Assembly: GCA_963555705.1 (NCBI GenBank)
Contig: OY743177.1
Span: 806,001-870,000, forward strand
Origin: Ligustrum vulgare
Lineage: Eukaryota; Streptophyta; Magnoliopsida; Lamiales; Oleaceae
DNA: 64,000 nucleotides
Direction of reading: 5' to 3'
Part shown: in pieces, positions 11,733 to 23,690 of the stretch
How the letters are laid out: the number at the start of each line of letters is the position of its first letter
How positions within the stretch are numbered: the first letter of the stretch is position 1
Position numbers and translations under genes: made by a program
Notes under the pieces: model-generated
What the model was told of the DNA's origin: nothing
The model's input: only the letters and a program-made list of their open reading frames with translations
Databases searched by the model: none

Positions 11733-13177
11733 TGATAAGTGTTATATTAACGTTTATTTTATACACTTATATCCTTGAATATGCCATAATGTGATTCTAT
11801 CTAAGTATTATTAATGCATTTTATGTTTTATATTGTATAGGATCACAAAGAAAGAGAAAAGAAGGAAAAAGGACCAAAATGCGCATAAAATCGAAGATTG
11901 AGGACCTTGGGTGCAAATACGTTACGGCCGTAATACATATAGTTACGGCCGTAAACGTTTTCATATCGTTGTGCAAAAATCAGCAGAAACGCCTTCACGG
12001 CCGTAAGTCATATCCTTACGGCCGTAAACCTCAAAAGTAGAAAATCAGCAGAACCCAAATTACGGCCGTAAATAAGAAGTTACGGCCGTAACCTCACTTT
12101 GTGAAAAATACGCAGAAACCCAATTACGGCCGTAAATGGAAAGTTACGGCCGTAACTATTCTAGTAAAAAATTTCCATATTTCAATTCTTTCCATAATTT
12201 TGGATTTCTTGGTCCCAATGCTAGGGCACGAAATTGAGGCTATAAAAAGGGGTTCTCATGACAGAAAAAAGTGTGAAATAATTATTGAAAGAGGGAACGG
12301 CTTGCTTGGATATTGGAAGAAAAATTAAGCGACTCGAGAAGGCGAATCAAGAAAAGAAACTTCCAGAATTTTTCATGGCTTTGAGTGGCTAAGCTCCATA
12401 CCTAGTTCGAAGGGGAAGTTGTATTTCATATCAATCTGTTATTGCTTTTACAAACTAGTAACGTAGTTCTAAATTTTTTACTTTGATTTGTTGGATTCTT
12501 ATGCGTTTTTATTCAATCAATGCAATTCTTTATTTGATTAAGGGCTTATCATTTAATTTGTTGTATTGAGATTTGCTATTTTGAATGATTGGATCCGTAA
12601 TCGTCTTGTTGTTCAAATCATAGTAGCAAGTGGAAATTTAATAATTTTCATAGAGAATTCCAACTTAGGTTAATTGTCACGAGTTTGTGTGATTGATAAC
12701 CTAATTCACCCTAATTCTTCTCAACCATTATATAGTTGTTGTCTTAAATCTAAAGAGCTTGTTTTAGGTTATTCAATGGTTAATGTTTGATTAGATAGCT
12801 TATTCTAATTAAATGCAATTAAGGGAGAATCGGAATAGTTAGAGCTTATTAACTATTTACGGGTGATAAATCAAAGAAGAAATTGAACTCGCGTTGCTTG
12901 GAAAGTGATAACATTGTGATAGAATATAACTGAACCTGAGAACTAGGACTCGTCAACATTTGATATTTATTTCAATCTTTTTAATTGCTTTATTTTATTA
13001 GTTAAATCATTTACAAACAATTCAAAACAAAAACCCCCTTTTACGATTCTAATTGACATGACACTAAGTTAGTTCCATTCCTCGTGGGATCGACCCTTAC
13101 TCTCACTACTACATTATTAATTAATATTTAGTGAGTAAGGAATTATTTATTATTTTGGTGCATTGCGACACGCATCA
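11733..13177 (+). mobile_element. Solo LTR with perfect target-site duplication
   Basis: It starts TGATAAGTGT and ends GCGACACGCATCA, so it has TG...CA ends. It is flanked by perfect 5-bp repeats AGAAT (11728-11732 and 13178-13182). Near the 3' end is CGTGGGATCGACCC, common in Athila/Ogre-type LTRs and shared in spirit with the LTR at 61079. A TATAAAAAGGG box near 12241 could be its promoter. No primer-binding site or coding region follows, so it is a solo LTR formed by recombination. It carries eight palindromes, listed next. Confidence 0.88.
11922..12155. repeat. Array of eight TTACGGCCGTAA palindromes
   Basis: Eight 12-bp sites start at 11922, 11943, 11995 (T to C at position 2), 12016, 12060, 12080, 12124 and 12144. 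Start-to-start spacing is 21, 52, 21, 44, 20, 44, 20. Sites thus come in pairs about two helical turns apart. Pairs are separated by AT-rich spacers, several containing CAGCAGAA. Each pair could also fold as a 12-bp stem with an 8-9 base loop in RNA. Confidence 0.95.
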
Positions 13178-14780
13178 AGAATTTTGACATACTGTTGTTG
13201 TGTTATTATTTTTTTTTTGGAAAGTGGAATTGCAACTTCTAATTTTATAATGTTAATTTGTTGTTGTCAATTCCACCACGTCCATTAGATTTGAGTTTTT
13301 TATACATAGTTTCTTTAGTATCCGTTAATTCCCTTATAATGAAATTTCATATTTTAAACTTTCCACGTTTCATTTGGTTATATGTATAATGCATGTCATT
13401 CCACACTTAAGTAAAATGTATTGTCTTCAACATGCAACTCATAGGGGTTTGGTGATTCTGTGCTTTACAGGAAAGGAAAAAAAATAATACAATGAAAGTA
13501 ATGGGTAGTATTTCATGAATTGTTTTTATTAACCTGGTTTGAGGTGATTTTTTCCCATGTTTTAATTTGAATTAAACTGGGAAGCACCCAAATATTTCTA
13601 TTTTGCTAAGTGTAACTGAATGGGAAAGCTTAGTCACCTGACAATTGCTATTTTGTTGCAAGTGGGGTTTTCTATTCTTTACCAAGTTTATTAACTTCTA
13701 TTTGTTTTGTAGTAACAATTTTGCAATCAGTAGTTTCTATTCAATGTCTGCATGAAAAACATATATAGTGTATTCTGTTGGTAATATTCATTATGGCTTA
13801 ACAATATCATCGGTTCTGTGAAATGTTAAACTACTATGACATGCAAGACAAGATTTCGTAGGGTAATGGTTGTTGCATTATTTTTTTTTTTGGGAGACAT
13901 TTGTTTTTCTTTTAACTAGATTATTAAACGAATTACGTTGCAGATAATTTTAGTTGGTCTTTAATGTTTAGATGATCATATTTTGTGATAATTCATATTG
14001 TCTTTTTGGAAATTGGTTTTGTAATTCTAATTCAATGAATTGGCTATAATGGTTCATGTTCTTATGTCAAGGCTGTGTTTTGGAGATTGTATTTTTCTTT
14101 TTGGTTTTTGGGTCCGATGTAGGCTCTAGTTCCATTAAGAAGTAGTTTTCCCAAAGAATTATATCAAGGTAGGAAATTTATTTTTCCGCTATTTTTTTAA
14201 CATGATTTTTGTGCTAGGGATTTCGTTTTTAATGTATAGATATATAGGACTAAGGCCCCCATGTAACTAGCAGTGTTGTGACTTTCCTGTTTTGGGGGTT
14301 GGGGGGGGGGGATTCTTAAGGGTGACTACTATGGTACTTCTTTTCTTCTCATCATAGCTATTACTCTTCCCCACATGTCCTTTTTTACAATCCAGTATCT
14401 GATTGCCCAAATATTTTCTAAGTTATATTTGACATGTAACGCTAATCCATGAAATAGAGAACCTTCAGCCTTCCGTCAATTCCAGTTTACTTAGAACACT
14501 TTATAAAGATTGTGAACTTTTTTATGGTTAAACAACTCAAGGAGAAAAGAAATGGTGAAAGAGTTCTAGTTTACTTAGAAGACTTTATACTTTCACATGC
14601 TTTCTTTAGAAGTGATTTAGTTTGTTTACTCTCTCATTTTCATGTTCTGAAAGTCATATCTTGCTTACGCTATTCTTGGCATGTTTAGGATAATGTGCAT
14701 CTCATCGAGCTTTTGAATCTTGATGACCAATTTGTGCATATTATGTTCTAAATCTAAAATTTTAATGTAGAGATATATGC
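13178..14780. other. AT-rich DNA upstream of the CACTA transposase-family gene
   Basis: T-rich, intron-like or leader-like sequence including a poly-G run near 14303. No protein domain recognised. It probably belongs to the CACTA element that ends at 16969. Confidence 0.4.
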
Positions 14781-16389
14781 ATGGATGATGTACTGTCACA
14801 TGGTGGTGACGGTGGAGGAGAGCCTCCACATGAAGGTGGAAGCAGGATTCCGGGCCACTGCGAGACTGGTAAGATATGTTTATGACACTTCTCATTTTGT
14901 GTATGTAACTTGCATTATTTATTAAAATGTTATGACGAACATGTAGCACCATCTTCGAGAAGACGAGGCCCGTCTTATGGTCTTAATTTGGTTAAGGCGT
15001 TTGAGTCCAACGGGAAACAGCTGATTCCAGTCGATTTTGATAACAAAGAGAAGACATATCAACCCATTGGAAACAACCAAAAACACGTAAGTAGACACGT
15101 GGGGAACCAAGTAAGAGAATTTTTGGTTCCTTGCTATAACAAGTGGGATGAAGTTCCGGCAGAATTAAAAAAATGTGTCATCAACAGCGGACACGTAAGT
15201 AAATTAAATTGTATTCGGATTTTGAATTATTTTTTTGAATTTAATAATTCGAATTCATGTAGGAATTTTTCAACTTACAACCAACTAACTATACGGAGAG
15301 GGAGTACGACATCATAATAAAGGGTCTTGAAAGGACGGCGGATGATCGATATCGCTCTTATAAGAACACGGTGAATACTCACTTCAAGAAGCGTGGACCT
15401 AGCAAGCCTTATCGCTCTATGAATGCCGTTGACTGGGAAAATTGTGTTCAATTATACACCAATCCAAAATTTGTTGTAAGTATGAGTACTTTAAATTAAT
15501 TTAATGTGCTTTCATTTTAGATTAGATTTTAAATTGTATTAATTTGAATGTTGTTTTTCAAGGAACGATCGGAGAAAAATATAGTTAATCGGTCAAAATC
15601 TAAATACCCTAGTCTGCACGGGTCGAAGAGTTTTTCTGCTGAACGATATGAGATGGTAAGAATTTGATAGTAAGTCTATATTTTTGAATGTCGAATGCTT
15701 AAGTGCTAATGTATAACTTGCTCATAATTTATTAATTATGTAGCGGGACCAGCAGACACAGGAATGGCCGAATGTCATAGATAGTTTTGAGACGTTTCAC
15801 CGTCGAAGGCAAACAAGAGAGTGGGTGAATGATCGTGCGGCAAACGATTACGTAAGTGAATGCCAACATTAAACATTATAATTATGTTAATTATTTGTGA
15901 TTTCATATGTTGATGACTAATAATTTAAATTTAAAATATCAGGATCAAATGGTTGAGGTGCGAAATACGTAGACACAAGAGGCTGCCTCGACTGGTACCC
16001 CAATTGACGAGCGCAATATTGTTAAACAGGTGCTCGGGGAAAGGAGGGGGCATGTTCGTGGAGTTGGACGAATTGTGAAGGGCTCGTCCCATACCTTGTC
16101 ATCCACTGGTAGATCACGTGCTTCACCTTATTCCCAGAGTTCGGATGAGATGAAAGCTCAACTCGATTCGCAGAATGAATATATTCGAGTGATGAATGAA
16201 TATATGGTGCATATGACGAATTCTCTTCAAACCTATTTTCCGGGTATCCAGTTGATGCCGCCTCCGCCGTCGCCACCCTTGTCGGGAATCCAATTGAGGC
16301 CGCCTCCACCGTCGTCACCCCCCTCGGCTCCTCAATCGAACATGTTTGATATGCACGATGATGCAAGTGATGAAGACATGCCTTTATGA
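14781..16389 (+). pseudogene. CACTA (Ptta/En/Spm) transposase-family gene with one internal stop
   Basis: I read six exons: 14781-14868, 14947-15194, 15263-15475, 15563-15655, 15744-15851 and 15943-16389, all with GT-AG borders and in frame (398 codons). The product has a glycine-rich N-terminus, then GPSYGLNLVKAFE, REFLVPCYNKWDEVP, RYRSYKNTVNTHFKK and REWVNDRAANDY, then VLGERRGHVRGVGR. This is the order found in the plant En/Spm-type family Transposase_24. The C-terminus holds two proline-rich repeats (GIQLMPPPP, GIQLRPPPP) and an acidic end. A TAG at 15970-15972 (codon 260), readable as CAG to TAG, is the only break I see. These proteins accompany CACTA transposons and may bind subterminal repeats. 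The element's own right end lies 580 bases downstream. Confidence 0.82.
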
Positions 16390-16614
16390 TATTTACAAAC
16401 CGTTTAATTTTTATGTGTTAAACTCTTGTTAAAATTCCAACTATTACATTTTTTCGTAAGAAAATTAAGCTTTTAATTTCTCATGCCTTTGTTTACTTTG
16501 TTATATTGTATATATTAGTAAATAATTAAAGTATGAAAATATTATGATAAATAAAATAATTAATAATTAGTATTTTATAAATTTAAAAAAGCACGAAAAT
16601 ATAGTATTATTATA

Positions 16615-16969
16615 TTGCGACGACAACGGTCGTTTCTATTGGTATTGGGACGAATTCTGAATGAATTTGGATCATCTTATTGGGACGATATAGTCGTAAC
16701 AGTAATACTAAATCTATTGGGACGACAAATTGCCGTTCATTACAGAACGAATGTCGTTTTGGACGGAAAAATTGTCTCAATAACTATATAGGGACGACTT
16801 TATGTCGTCCCAAAATGTGTGTCTCTGTAGGGACGACCTTATCGTCCCAGTTGACCTATCCCAACGAAACTATTGGGACGATATATTGGGACGACATTGT
16901 CGTCCCAGTTGACTAATAGGGACGACTTATATACTTATAGGGTCCCTATTACCAGCGTTTCTTGTAGTG
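16615..16969. mobile_element. CACTA right terminus with GGGACGAC subterminal repeats
   Basis: It ends TTTCTTGTAGTG, the inverse of CACTACAAGAAA, the classic CACTA terminus. Before it are multiple GGGACGA(C/T) and GTCGTCCC motifs in both orientations, several forming palindromes. The expected 3-bp target site after the end is TCG (16970-16972). A matching left end preceded by TCG was not found, so the 5' boundary is unknown. Confidence 0.85.
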
Positions 16970-16972
16970 TCG

Positions 16973-19240
16973 GGAGAAGTCCTCCCCCAACTACGAACAA
17001 TCTCCATTTAAGTTCAGTCTATGATCTACAAGATAGTCATGAAATGACTGTAAGTTATGAGGCTTAGTGAGTAAAGCTACACATAAGATGCAAGCATATA
17101 AGTATGATTAATTTGATTATTTGCATTTTACCTTGTAGGAGGCTATTAGTAGCATAGCACTGCACTGAAGAATAAGCTACAGTTGGCTATTAAGCATCCT
17201 GCATGGTTTTCTTTCTTCAACTTCTATAGAATTTTTTACATCAACAGCATAAAACAAAATAAGCAGAAACACATAATAAAACTCCATTATCTTTTAGCTA
17301 CATCAAGAATTCTCAAAATCACATAATGTTCAACATTCTCCAATTTTTCAATGTGATCAACATAATATACATGTCATGCTAAGATGCATTTCCTCTTTAA
17401 ATTCATTTCTTGATTGTTTTGGGCCCCTACCCTAAGAGTAAATATTCACAAAGCGTTCAATATAATTTCTGGTACCATTTTGGTACAAATCTGGTACCAT
17501 TAAGGTACAAAGTTCACCTATCACGTAACTTTGTCATGACATAAAACTGTGAAGATATAAACATGATAGTCTTAAGCATAAAGCTTACTATAAACTGTTA
17601 TAATTGTTCGAAGCATTAGAATCGAAATTGGATTCACTTTCGTGACCTTAATTATGAAAATAATCCCTTGGTCATTTAGAATCCCAACTTGTGAATACTT
17701 AACTTCTTAGGGTTCCGTTTCCTGGTTATGCACATTTTAAGCATTCTTCTTAGACTTAAGTACATACTTGGAAAATAAATAATGCATCATGAATGAATGC
17801 AATGCATCCAAGATGTATAATAGGAGTTGCATGAAGAATTTATAACATTCTCAATGTTTGATGTACATGAAAATAAAACTTCTAAGTACATCACTTCTTC
17901 AACATAAAATTAAATGACCTTGCTCATGTAAAGTGTAATTCCTTAAGCTTAATATACGTTCTACATATGGGAAATAAGTTCTCATATGCTCTACATAGAA
18001 CAAGAATGTCTAAAGCTTAATTCGGAAAACTTGTTAAATGGAAAGTGCTCAAGAATAAACTTGATTTTCAACACTTTATAACAATTTAGTAACTAATAAG
18101 TTGCTGTAATGAAAATAAGAAATCCGAAATCAGCTTTAATTCATTCATATAAGCACATAGTTGAATTAGAAAGCTTATAAACTATTCTAGAAATCTGAAA
18201 ACAACTTAAACCACATCACATAACTTGATTTTTGGATTTTGAATAACATAACAATATATTTGAATAACATAATTTAAGAACCTGAAAATATCTAAATGCT
18301 TAAAGAACATTATTCAAGAATCTGAATTTTTTTTCTTAAAAATACCAAGAAAATAACAACCAATAAATTTGAAAATAACTTCATTAAAGTTAATCTAATT
18401 AATATAAATCTGAAATTTTAGTTGATCTTTGAAATCTTAAGTTACTTTTTGAGTTAGGGACTTATTTCATTCAATTTATACGCATGCATAACTATTATCA
18501 TCACCAAGAATACAAATCTGGAACATATATATCATAACTAAGGTTAAATCATGAATTTGAGCATAATATAATGTCAAATCTTTTCAACTTTTCAAAGAGG
18601 AGCCTAGATTCTTATTCTTGATGGATTCAACATAATTACATAAAGAGACATTTATAGCATTTACATATACAAAACAAGCAACAGGGAATTCACGCAAGTT
18701 CTTATCTCACCATTTTTAAAATCTTTAAGCCAAAACTTCCAATTTTGTAAACATAGTTAGATCAAAATTAACAAGGATCTTTAACAATATATAAAAGATC
18801 AAGAACAACTAAAATCACAACAAAACACTTTTTTTTTTTGCTTTACTCACTGTCTTATGGATGAATTTCTTTAAGATTTTTATATGTAATTTGGTGGTTA
18901 GAAATCTTATAAAATGAAGATATATGAAATATAATGCTTTATAAACAAGTTTCAAGTCAGATTCTTACTCAGAATTGTAGCAGATTTCATTTTTTATTCA
19001 AAACAGTAAACTGTTTTGGTTCAGGAGGCTGGCAGTGAATAACCCATGCTTCTGATAGCCTGTTTCGTCAAAATTAGTACTGCTCTGAAATCTGCCATTT
19101 TGTTGGAGTTATAACTTGAGTTTTTCCTTATGTTTAACAAGTTAAGATGATGAACTTTAACTAGAATCAAGAATTCACCATTCTTATTAAATCATAAATT
19201 AGAAGTGAAAAATATGTATTTTTCTCCCTACCTTGAGCTT
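16973..19240. other. AT-rich intergenic DNA
   Basis: No gene, LTR end or inverted repeat recognised on either strand. Short palindromes such as GGTACC with TGGTACC near 17470-17500 are present but unexplained. Confidence 0.5.
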
Positions 19241-19989
19241 CCCTACAGATTTTCAGGTGAAAGAATGAGACTTAAGGGTGACGCAGGATGAAAGCAAGGA
19301 GTTCCAACGAAATCCTTAAAAGATTATATAAAACTCGGAATCTACCAAGAAACTCGGAATCCACCAAGTGAATTGAGAAGAAATCTCAAGAATTTTATTA
19401 ATAATTTGAATGAATAAAAACAATGAATTAACCCACTATTTATAGGGCTATAAAACAAAGAAACTTATTCTAAATAAAATAGGAAAATCATAAAACCTAT
19501 TACAAATTAACTAAATAAAACAAAGAAATATATTCTAAACCATCTAGGAAAACATAAAACCTATTCTAGATCAAATAAAATAAAAAGAATTCAAGATAAA
19601 CTAAATGACAGAAATAGCACTAACGTCTAACTATGGCCCAGGAACATCTAACTATACTCCAGAGCCAAGTAAGCAAAAGCCCTTTAGATCGGAATGATAT
19701 TGCCCGGACTCCAATAGTTGGACTCCTTCTACTAGACCGACGTTATCCGGGGTCCATGCCCCCAGAATGGTGACATGACCAGTCGGTGCATCAAAGAGAT
19801 ATGACCCTTTCTGTAAGTTGTGATGGTTGCTTTAACCCTATGACATGTAGCAATCATCATAACCAAATACTGTTTACCTCTTGAACGGTTAGGAACTTGC
19901 CACCTATAAAGTATAACACGTGTCACAATCTAAGACAACGAATATCACAATAAATAGACTGCATATGCCTCCAAGAAAAAGGTTGGTAA

Positions 19990-20229
19990 TTTATTACTTG
20001 AACTTTACTTATAAATCTAACTCCCTTTTCTCTTTTACACACTTATATTTCTCGCTTCCAAATTATATTTACTTGAAATGAGTACTGATTTAAGCATCGG
20101 AGTGCAATCGAGAGCCACCTCAACTCCAGTTGCATACTGATTATTTGTCCTAGTGCACAAGAAGTCCACGTGTTCAAGAAGGAGGAGCTGAGACGTGTTG
20201 ATCTAAAGTACTATCAGATTTTCTGATCA
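19990..20229 (+). mobile_element. Tat-like gypsy LTR, 3' portion
   Basis: GATTTAAGCATCGGAGTG and the nearby GAGAGCCACC resemble the end of Tat-type gypsy LTRs. The segment ends TCTGATCA just before a primer-binding-like site. The true 5' start of the LTR is not resolved and may lie as far left as about 19250. Confidence 0.6.
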
Positions 20230-20234
20230 ATATT

Positions 20235-20253
20235 TTGGCGCCGTCTGTGGGAA
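20235..20253 (+). other. Retrotransposon primer-binding site
   Basis: TTGGCGCCGTCTGTGGGAA begins five bases after the LTR end. This string is typical of the tRNA-primed start site in Tat-lineage gypsy elements. The gag-pol that should follow is missing; a minisatellite lies downstream instead. Confidence 0.75.
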
Positions 20254-20456
20254 ACCACAATTTTAACCATGAAATCACGTGGTAAAAAGCTACACAACAA
20301 CCTTGAAAAGGGTGGAGAGCCTCTTGAAAATGAGTGGAAAACCATAAAACCTTGAGAAAGGGGGTAGGAAACCTCTTGAAAAGGGGAATAACGCTGATAA
20401 ATTGCCTTCTGAAGAAGAAGAAGTAGTGGAGATACTTGGAGAAACCTTGGAAAATA

Positions 20457-20624
20457 CTTAAAACTTTGAAATACAAGTTCTTTCACCTTGAAAAAAGCTT
20501 AAAACTTTGAAATACAAGTTCATTCACCTTGAAAAAAGGTTTAAAACTTTAAAATATAAGTTTATCAACCTTTAAAAAAATGCTTAAAACTTTGAAATAT
20601 AAGTTTATCAACCTTGAGAAAGGT
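20457..20624. repeat. Four-unit minisatellite, period 41-43 bp
   Basis: Units start at 20457, 20498, 20540 and 20583. Each contains CTTAAAACTTTGAAATA and then CACCTTGA or AACCTTTA. Units 1-2 and 3-4 are most alike. It lies in the remains of a Tat-like element leader. Confidence 0.88.
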
Positions 20625-21050
20625 AATTAAAATTTGCTAGTTATATACACAATATGAATCATGTGTCTAAAACTTGAAAATTCAAAAGCTCTCCAATTTA
20701 AGCACTTGAGATTCTTCCCTAACATGAGAAGAAAGATCAGTGCATGATGCTGTGTTTAACACTATGCAATAGCATAAAGAAAAATCTAAAAGGAGACAAC
20801 ATCGTTTGAAGATGTCTCCATGTTCATTGCAAACACAACTCGAGCGCTAAAATTTATTTTAACTTATGCACCTTCTTGAGCAAAAGGGAATATAAGAATG
20901 GACATAATCTTGATTCAATAAGTCTCAAACTGATGTTTTCACTAAAAATATGCCATGGCTTTATACCGTAAAAGAATGGAAAAAAAGAACACCAAGAAAC
21001 ACGGTAAATGTCATAACAGTTAAGATACAAAATGAAAGAAAGCGGAACCA

Positions 21051-21209
21051 GTAGAGCTCCTCTAAGCTGAGGCCACTAGTATTATGATTGTAAATCTCGT
21101 GGATAGCATGTTCCATGATCTTCCAAGTCTTCTCGGCATATTTTGAGTCCACCACCACTCGATGCTTGAACGCCTCTATTTGAAAACTCCTCTTCTTTGC
21201 TCCACTCAT
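21051..21209 (-). pseudogene. Cullin 3 N-terminal exon fragment
   Basis: From the minus-strand ATG at 21209 the frame encodes 53 residues that closely follow plant CUL3 N-termini: KKRSFQIEAFKHRVVVD, KTWKIMEHAIHEIYNHN and SGLSLEELY. CUL3 is the scaffold of BTB-type ubiquitin ligases and is normally about 730 residues. At TACTGGTTCCGC the similarity stops, consistent with an exon border. No sequence like the next CUL3 segment follows within about 1 kb leftward. A GC-richer stretch at 21480-21540 could be the 5' untranslated exon, with an acceptor TTCCAG just before 21230. It could be a truncated gene or a first exon whose partner exons lie beyond a very long intron. Confidence 0.75.
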
Positions 21210-21979
21210 CCTTTTCTGTCACCTCCTAACGCATCTGGAACACAGTTTGCCTTGATTATGCAAGTTTGTGTATGGATGATTTCCACATCAGAATTAATTA
21301 TACAAGAATCCATTAAGTCATTAGTTAAACCCCAGTAAATTAATATAAAAAATTTCCAAAATAGAAAAAAAAAAAAAAAAAAAAAAAATCCGTTCTTTCT
21401 TACAAAATTTGGTCACGGAAAAAGCAATAAGAATAATATGTAGATTGATTACCTTTCAACATAAAATGGAAAAATTGATTATGACTGTCCGACGGTGAGG
21501 GAATCTGAAACGGGGAGCGGCGATCGGCGATCGATAATTCAACTGGTTCAAATTAGTGGCGAAAACGACAAATTTTGGTTATAATTCCTTGGACTTGGTT
21601 GGGTAGTGACAAATTATGGTAGATTTGCTGATAAATTGATAATTTTTGAAAAAACTTAACCAAAATTTGAAGGAGGTTGTTTAGGAGAAAAAATCTATAA
21701 GAAGAACTCACCGGGAGAGGGATTCTGGTACAGGGAAAAGAACGCAAATAACCTCTTGAAAATCCCACCAGAAACCTTAAAACTGCCCACAAACGCTCAG
21801 TACACAGCAATGCCATAACCGTTGGGAAAAAAAAGCAACTGTTCATATTATATTGTTTGGCAAAAATTCAGATTCTATATAAGAATCTAACTACAAATTC
21901 CTTTCAAAATTAAGAATCCAATCAAAATTGGTAGAATCTCAGTTGCCTTTAATATTATAATATAGATATAGATATAGAT

Positions 21980-22803
21980 TAGGGATGAACGCGGTCCGGT
22001 TTGGACGGTTTGGAACATTTTTTCAAACCAAACCATTTTAAGCGATTTGACATTTTTCAAATCAAACCAAATCAAACCATTTCATTTCCAAACCAAATCA
22101 AACCATTTTTTATGATTTGGTTCTGTTTTAATCCACGCTTTACTTATCGACATAATATAACATGTTTTAGATGTCAAATTAATTCGTATTTTTTAATATA
22201 TAAAATTAAAGTATGAGTTAATATAAGCTAAATTATGTTAACATTCTTTGATTCATTCTTTACCTCGTTACCCTTGCATTGGATTGACAATAAAAATATT
22301 ATGATGAGTTTATAATTTCATTGAAAAATGGTAGCATGATTTTCAGACTGTTAATTGTCGATAAAAACTAAACATCATTTGATGATTTGATAGCTCTAGT
22401 AAAAAATTTGAGTTCTTCTTCATTTTTAGCAGTTCATTGTGGTTACAGTTTACAATGCACGCATGACCCAAATTATAAGCTAGAAAACTTTTGTACAGTC
22501 TTTTCTAGGATCATCACAATGCAATGAAAAAAAAAAGTTACTAACTAAAAAAGATATAAATGAGAATTTTATTTAATTGTTAAATTTGACTTTTTTGGGG
22601 GGATTCAAATTAATAAAATTAATTTTTAATTAAAAAACTAAAAGGGATTTGGTTTGGGTTTTTGCGGTTTTTGAAAATCAAAACCTAAACCAAACTATTT
22701 TGAAATGGTTTGGTTCAGTTTGAGAGGGAAAAAAAAATCACGGGTCCGTGTGGTCTCAAACCAACGAGTTAGGTTCGGTGTGCGATTTTTTTGTGTAGCT
22801 CTA
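21980..22803. mobile_element. Probable hAT-like non-autonomous element
   Basis: It starts TAGGGATGAACGC and ends, inverted, TAGAGCTACACAA. The arms are rich in GGTTTGG/CCAAACC in opposite orientation with an AT-rich centre. The 8 bases on each side do not match, so the boundaries are provisional. Confidence 0.5.
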
Positions 22804-22809
22804 CCTCCC

Positions 22810-23690
22810 GTCATGATTTTCAAGACACTACAAAAACTCCATATCCATCTCCAATAAGATGCGAGACCTAATTTCAACAACTCATACACATTGATGAGGA
22901 TCAAAAACGACACTGGAAGGGAAGTATTCCATAAATGTTCAATAATCCAAGTTCTACTTGAAATTTCGTTTGCCCATGAAGATAACCATAACAATTATAA
23001 TTTTTTGAGATCACAGGTTCTACTAATTGTCTGTATACATGGATCAGAAGAAACAATGTTTGAACATGTCATCCTTCGCAATTGAGTCACTGAAGCTACC
23101 AACTTGTCCATAAATTAAGAAGGCAGACTCACACACGGGTTGTTTGATGACATGTCTGAATCTTAAAAAAGCCAAGGAATCCAGTTTTAAAACATCAGTT
23201 CGAGTGCCTTTCGCTGAGACAACTACAGACAAAGGACCCATTGAAGAGTTTGCCATATGTAGAAAGAGCAACATGAGGGAGCTTTTTTTTTTTTTTTTTT
23301 GGTACAACAAATTGGCTAAATATCGACCAATTTGTATAACTTGTGCAAGAAAATAAGAAATATGAACTGCACACCTGCTCTTTGATGAAAAATCAAACTA
23401 AGAAACTATACAGAAAAACAGCAGATTCCTTTTTTACGTACAACAACACTGAGTGACGATGTTCTCCCTTTTCAGAGCCACAAGAAATGGGAGTAATATC
23501 TTTTCCTTATCCTATTGCTTTTGAATTATGTTGGGCTGGTACTGGATAATATACTAGTATGTCTAAAATGTGTAGTAGTAGCACCTAGTCAACTCATCTC
23601 GTTTCACAAAAAATTGAAGTTACATTATACTCTGCAGATTGGTTATTTGAATGCAGAACAGGCAGGTAGCAGGAAAAACAAGGTGGCGAC
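22810..23690. other. Possible old coding remnant, unidentified
   Basis: Both strands around 23044-23356 have open frames of 70-88 codons with balanced composition (minus strand GTRTDVLKLDSLAFLRFRH). I could not match it to any family and no splice structure is evident. Confidence 0.2.

Noticed and set aside
11922..12155. CRISPR-like array
   Set aside because: Repeats are only 12 bp and self-palindromic, spacers are short and partly repeated, and the setting is a plant LTR. No cas genes exist here.
16030..16366. Minus-strand open frame of 114 codons
   Set aside because: It is antisense to the last exon of the CACTA transposase-family gene.
20174..20486. Two minus-strand frames of 90-100 codons
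   Set aside because: They run antisense through the primer-binding site, leader and minisatellite of a Tat-like element; no domain is visible.
22825..22840. GACACTACAAAAACTCC as a CACTA terminus
   Set aside because: The sequence deviates from CACTACAAGAAA, and there are no subterminal repeats or partner end nearby.
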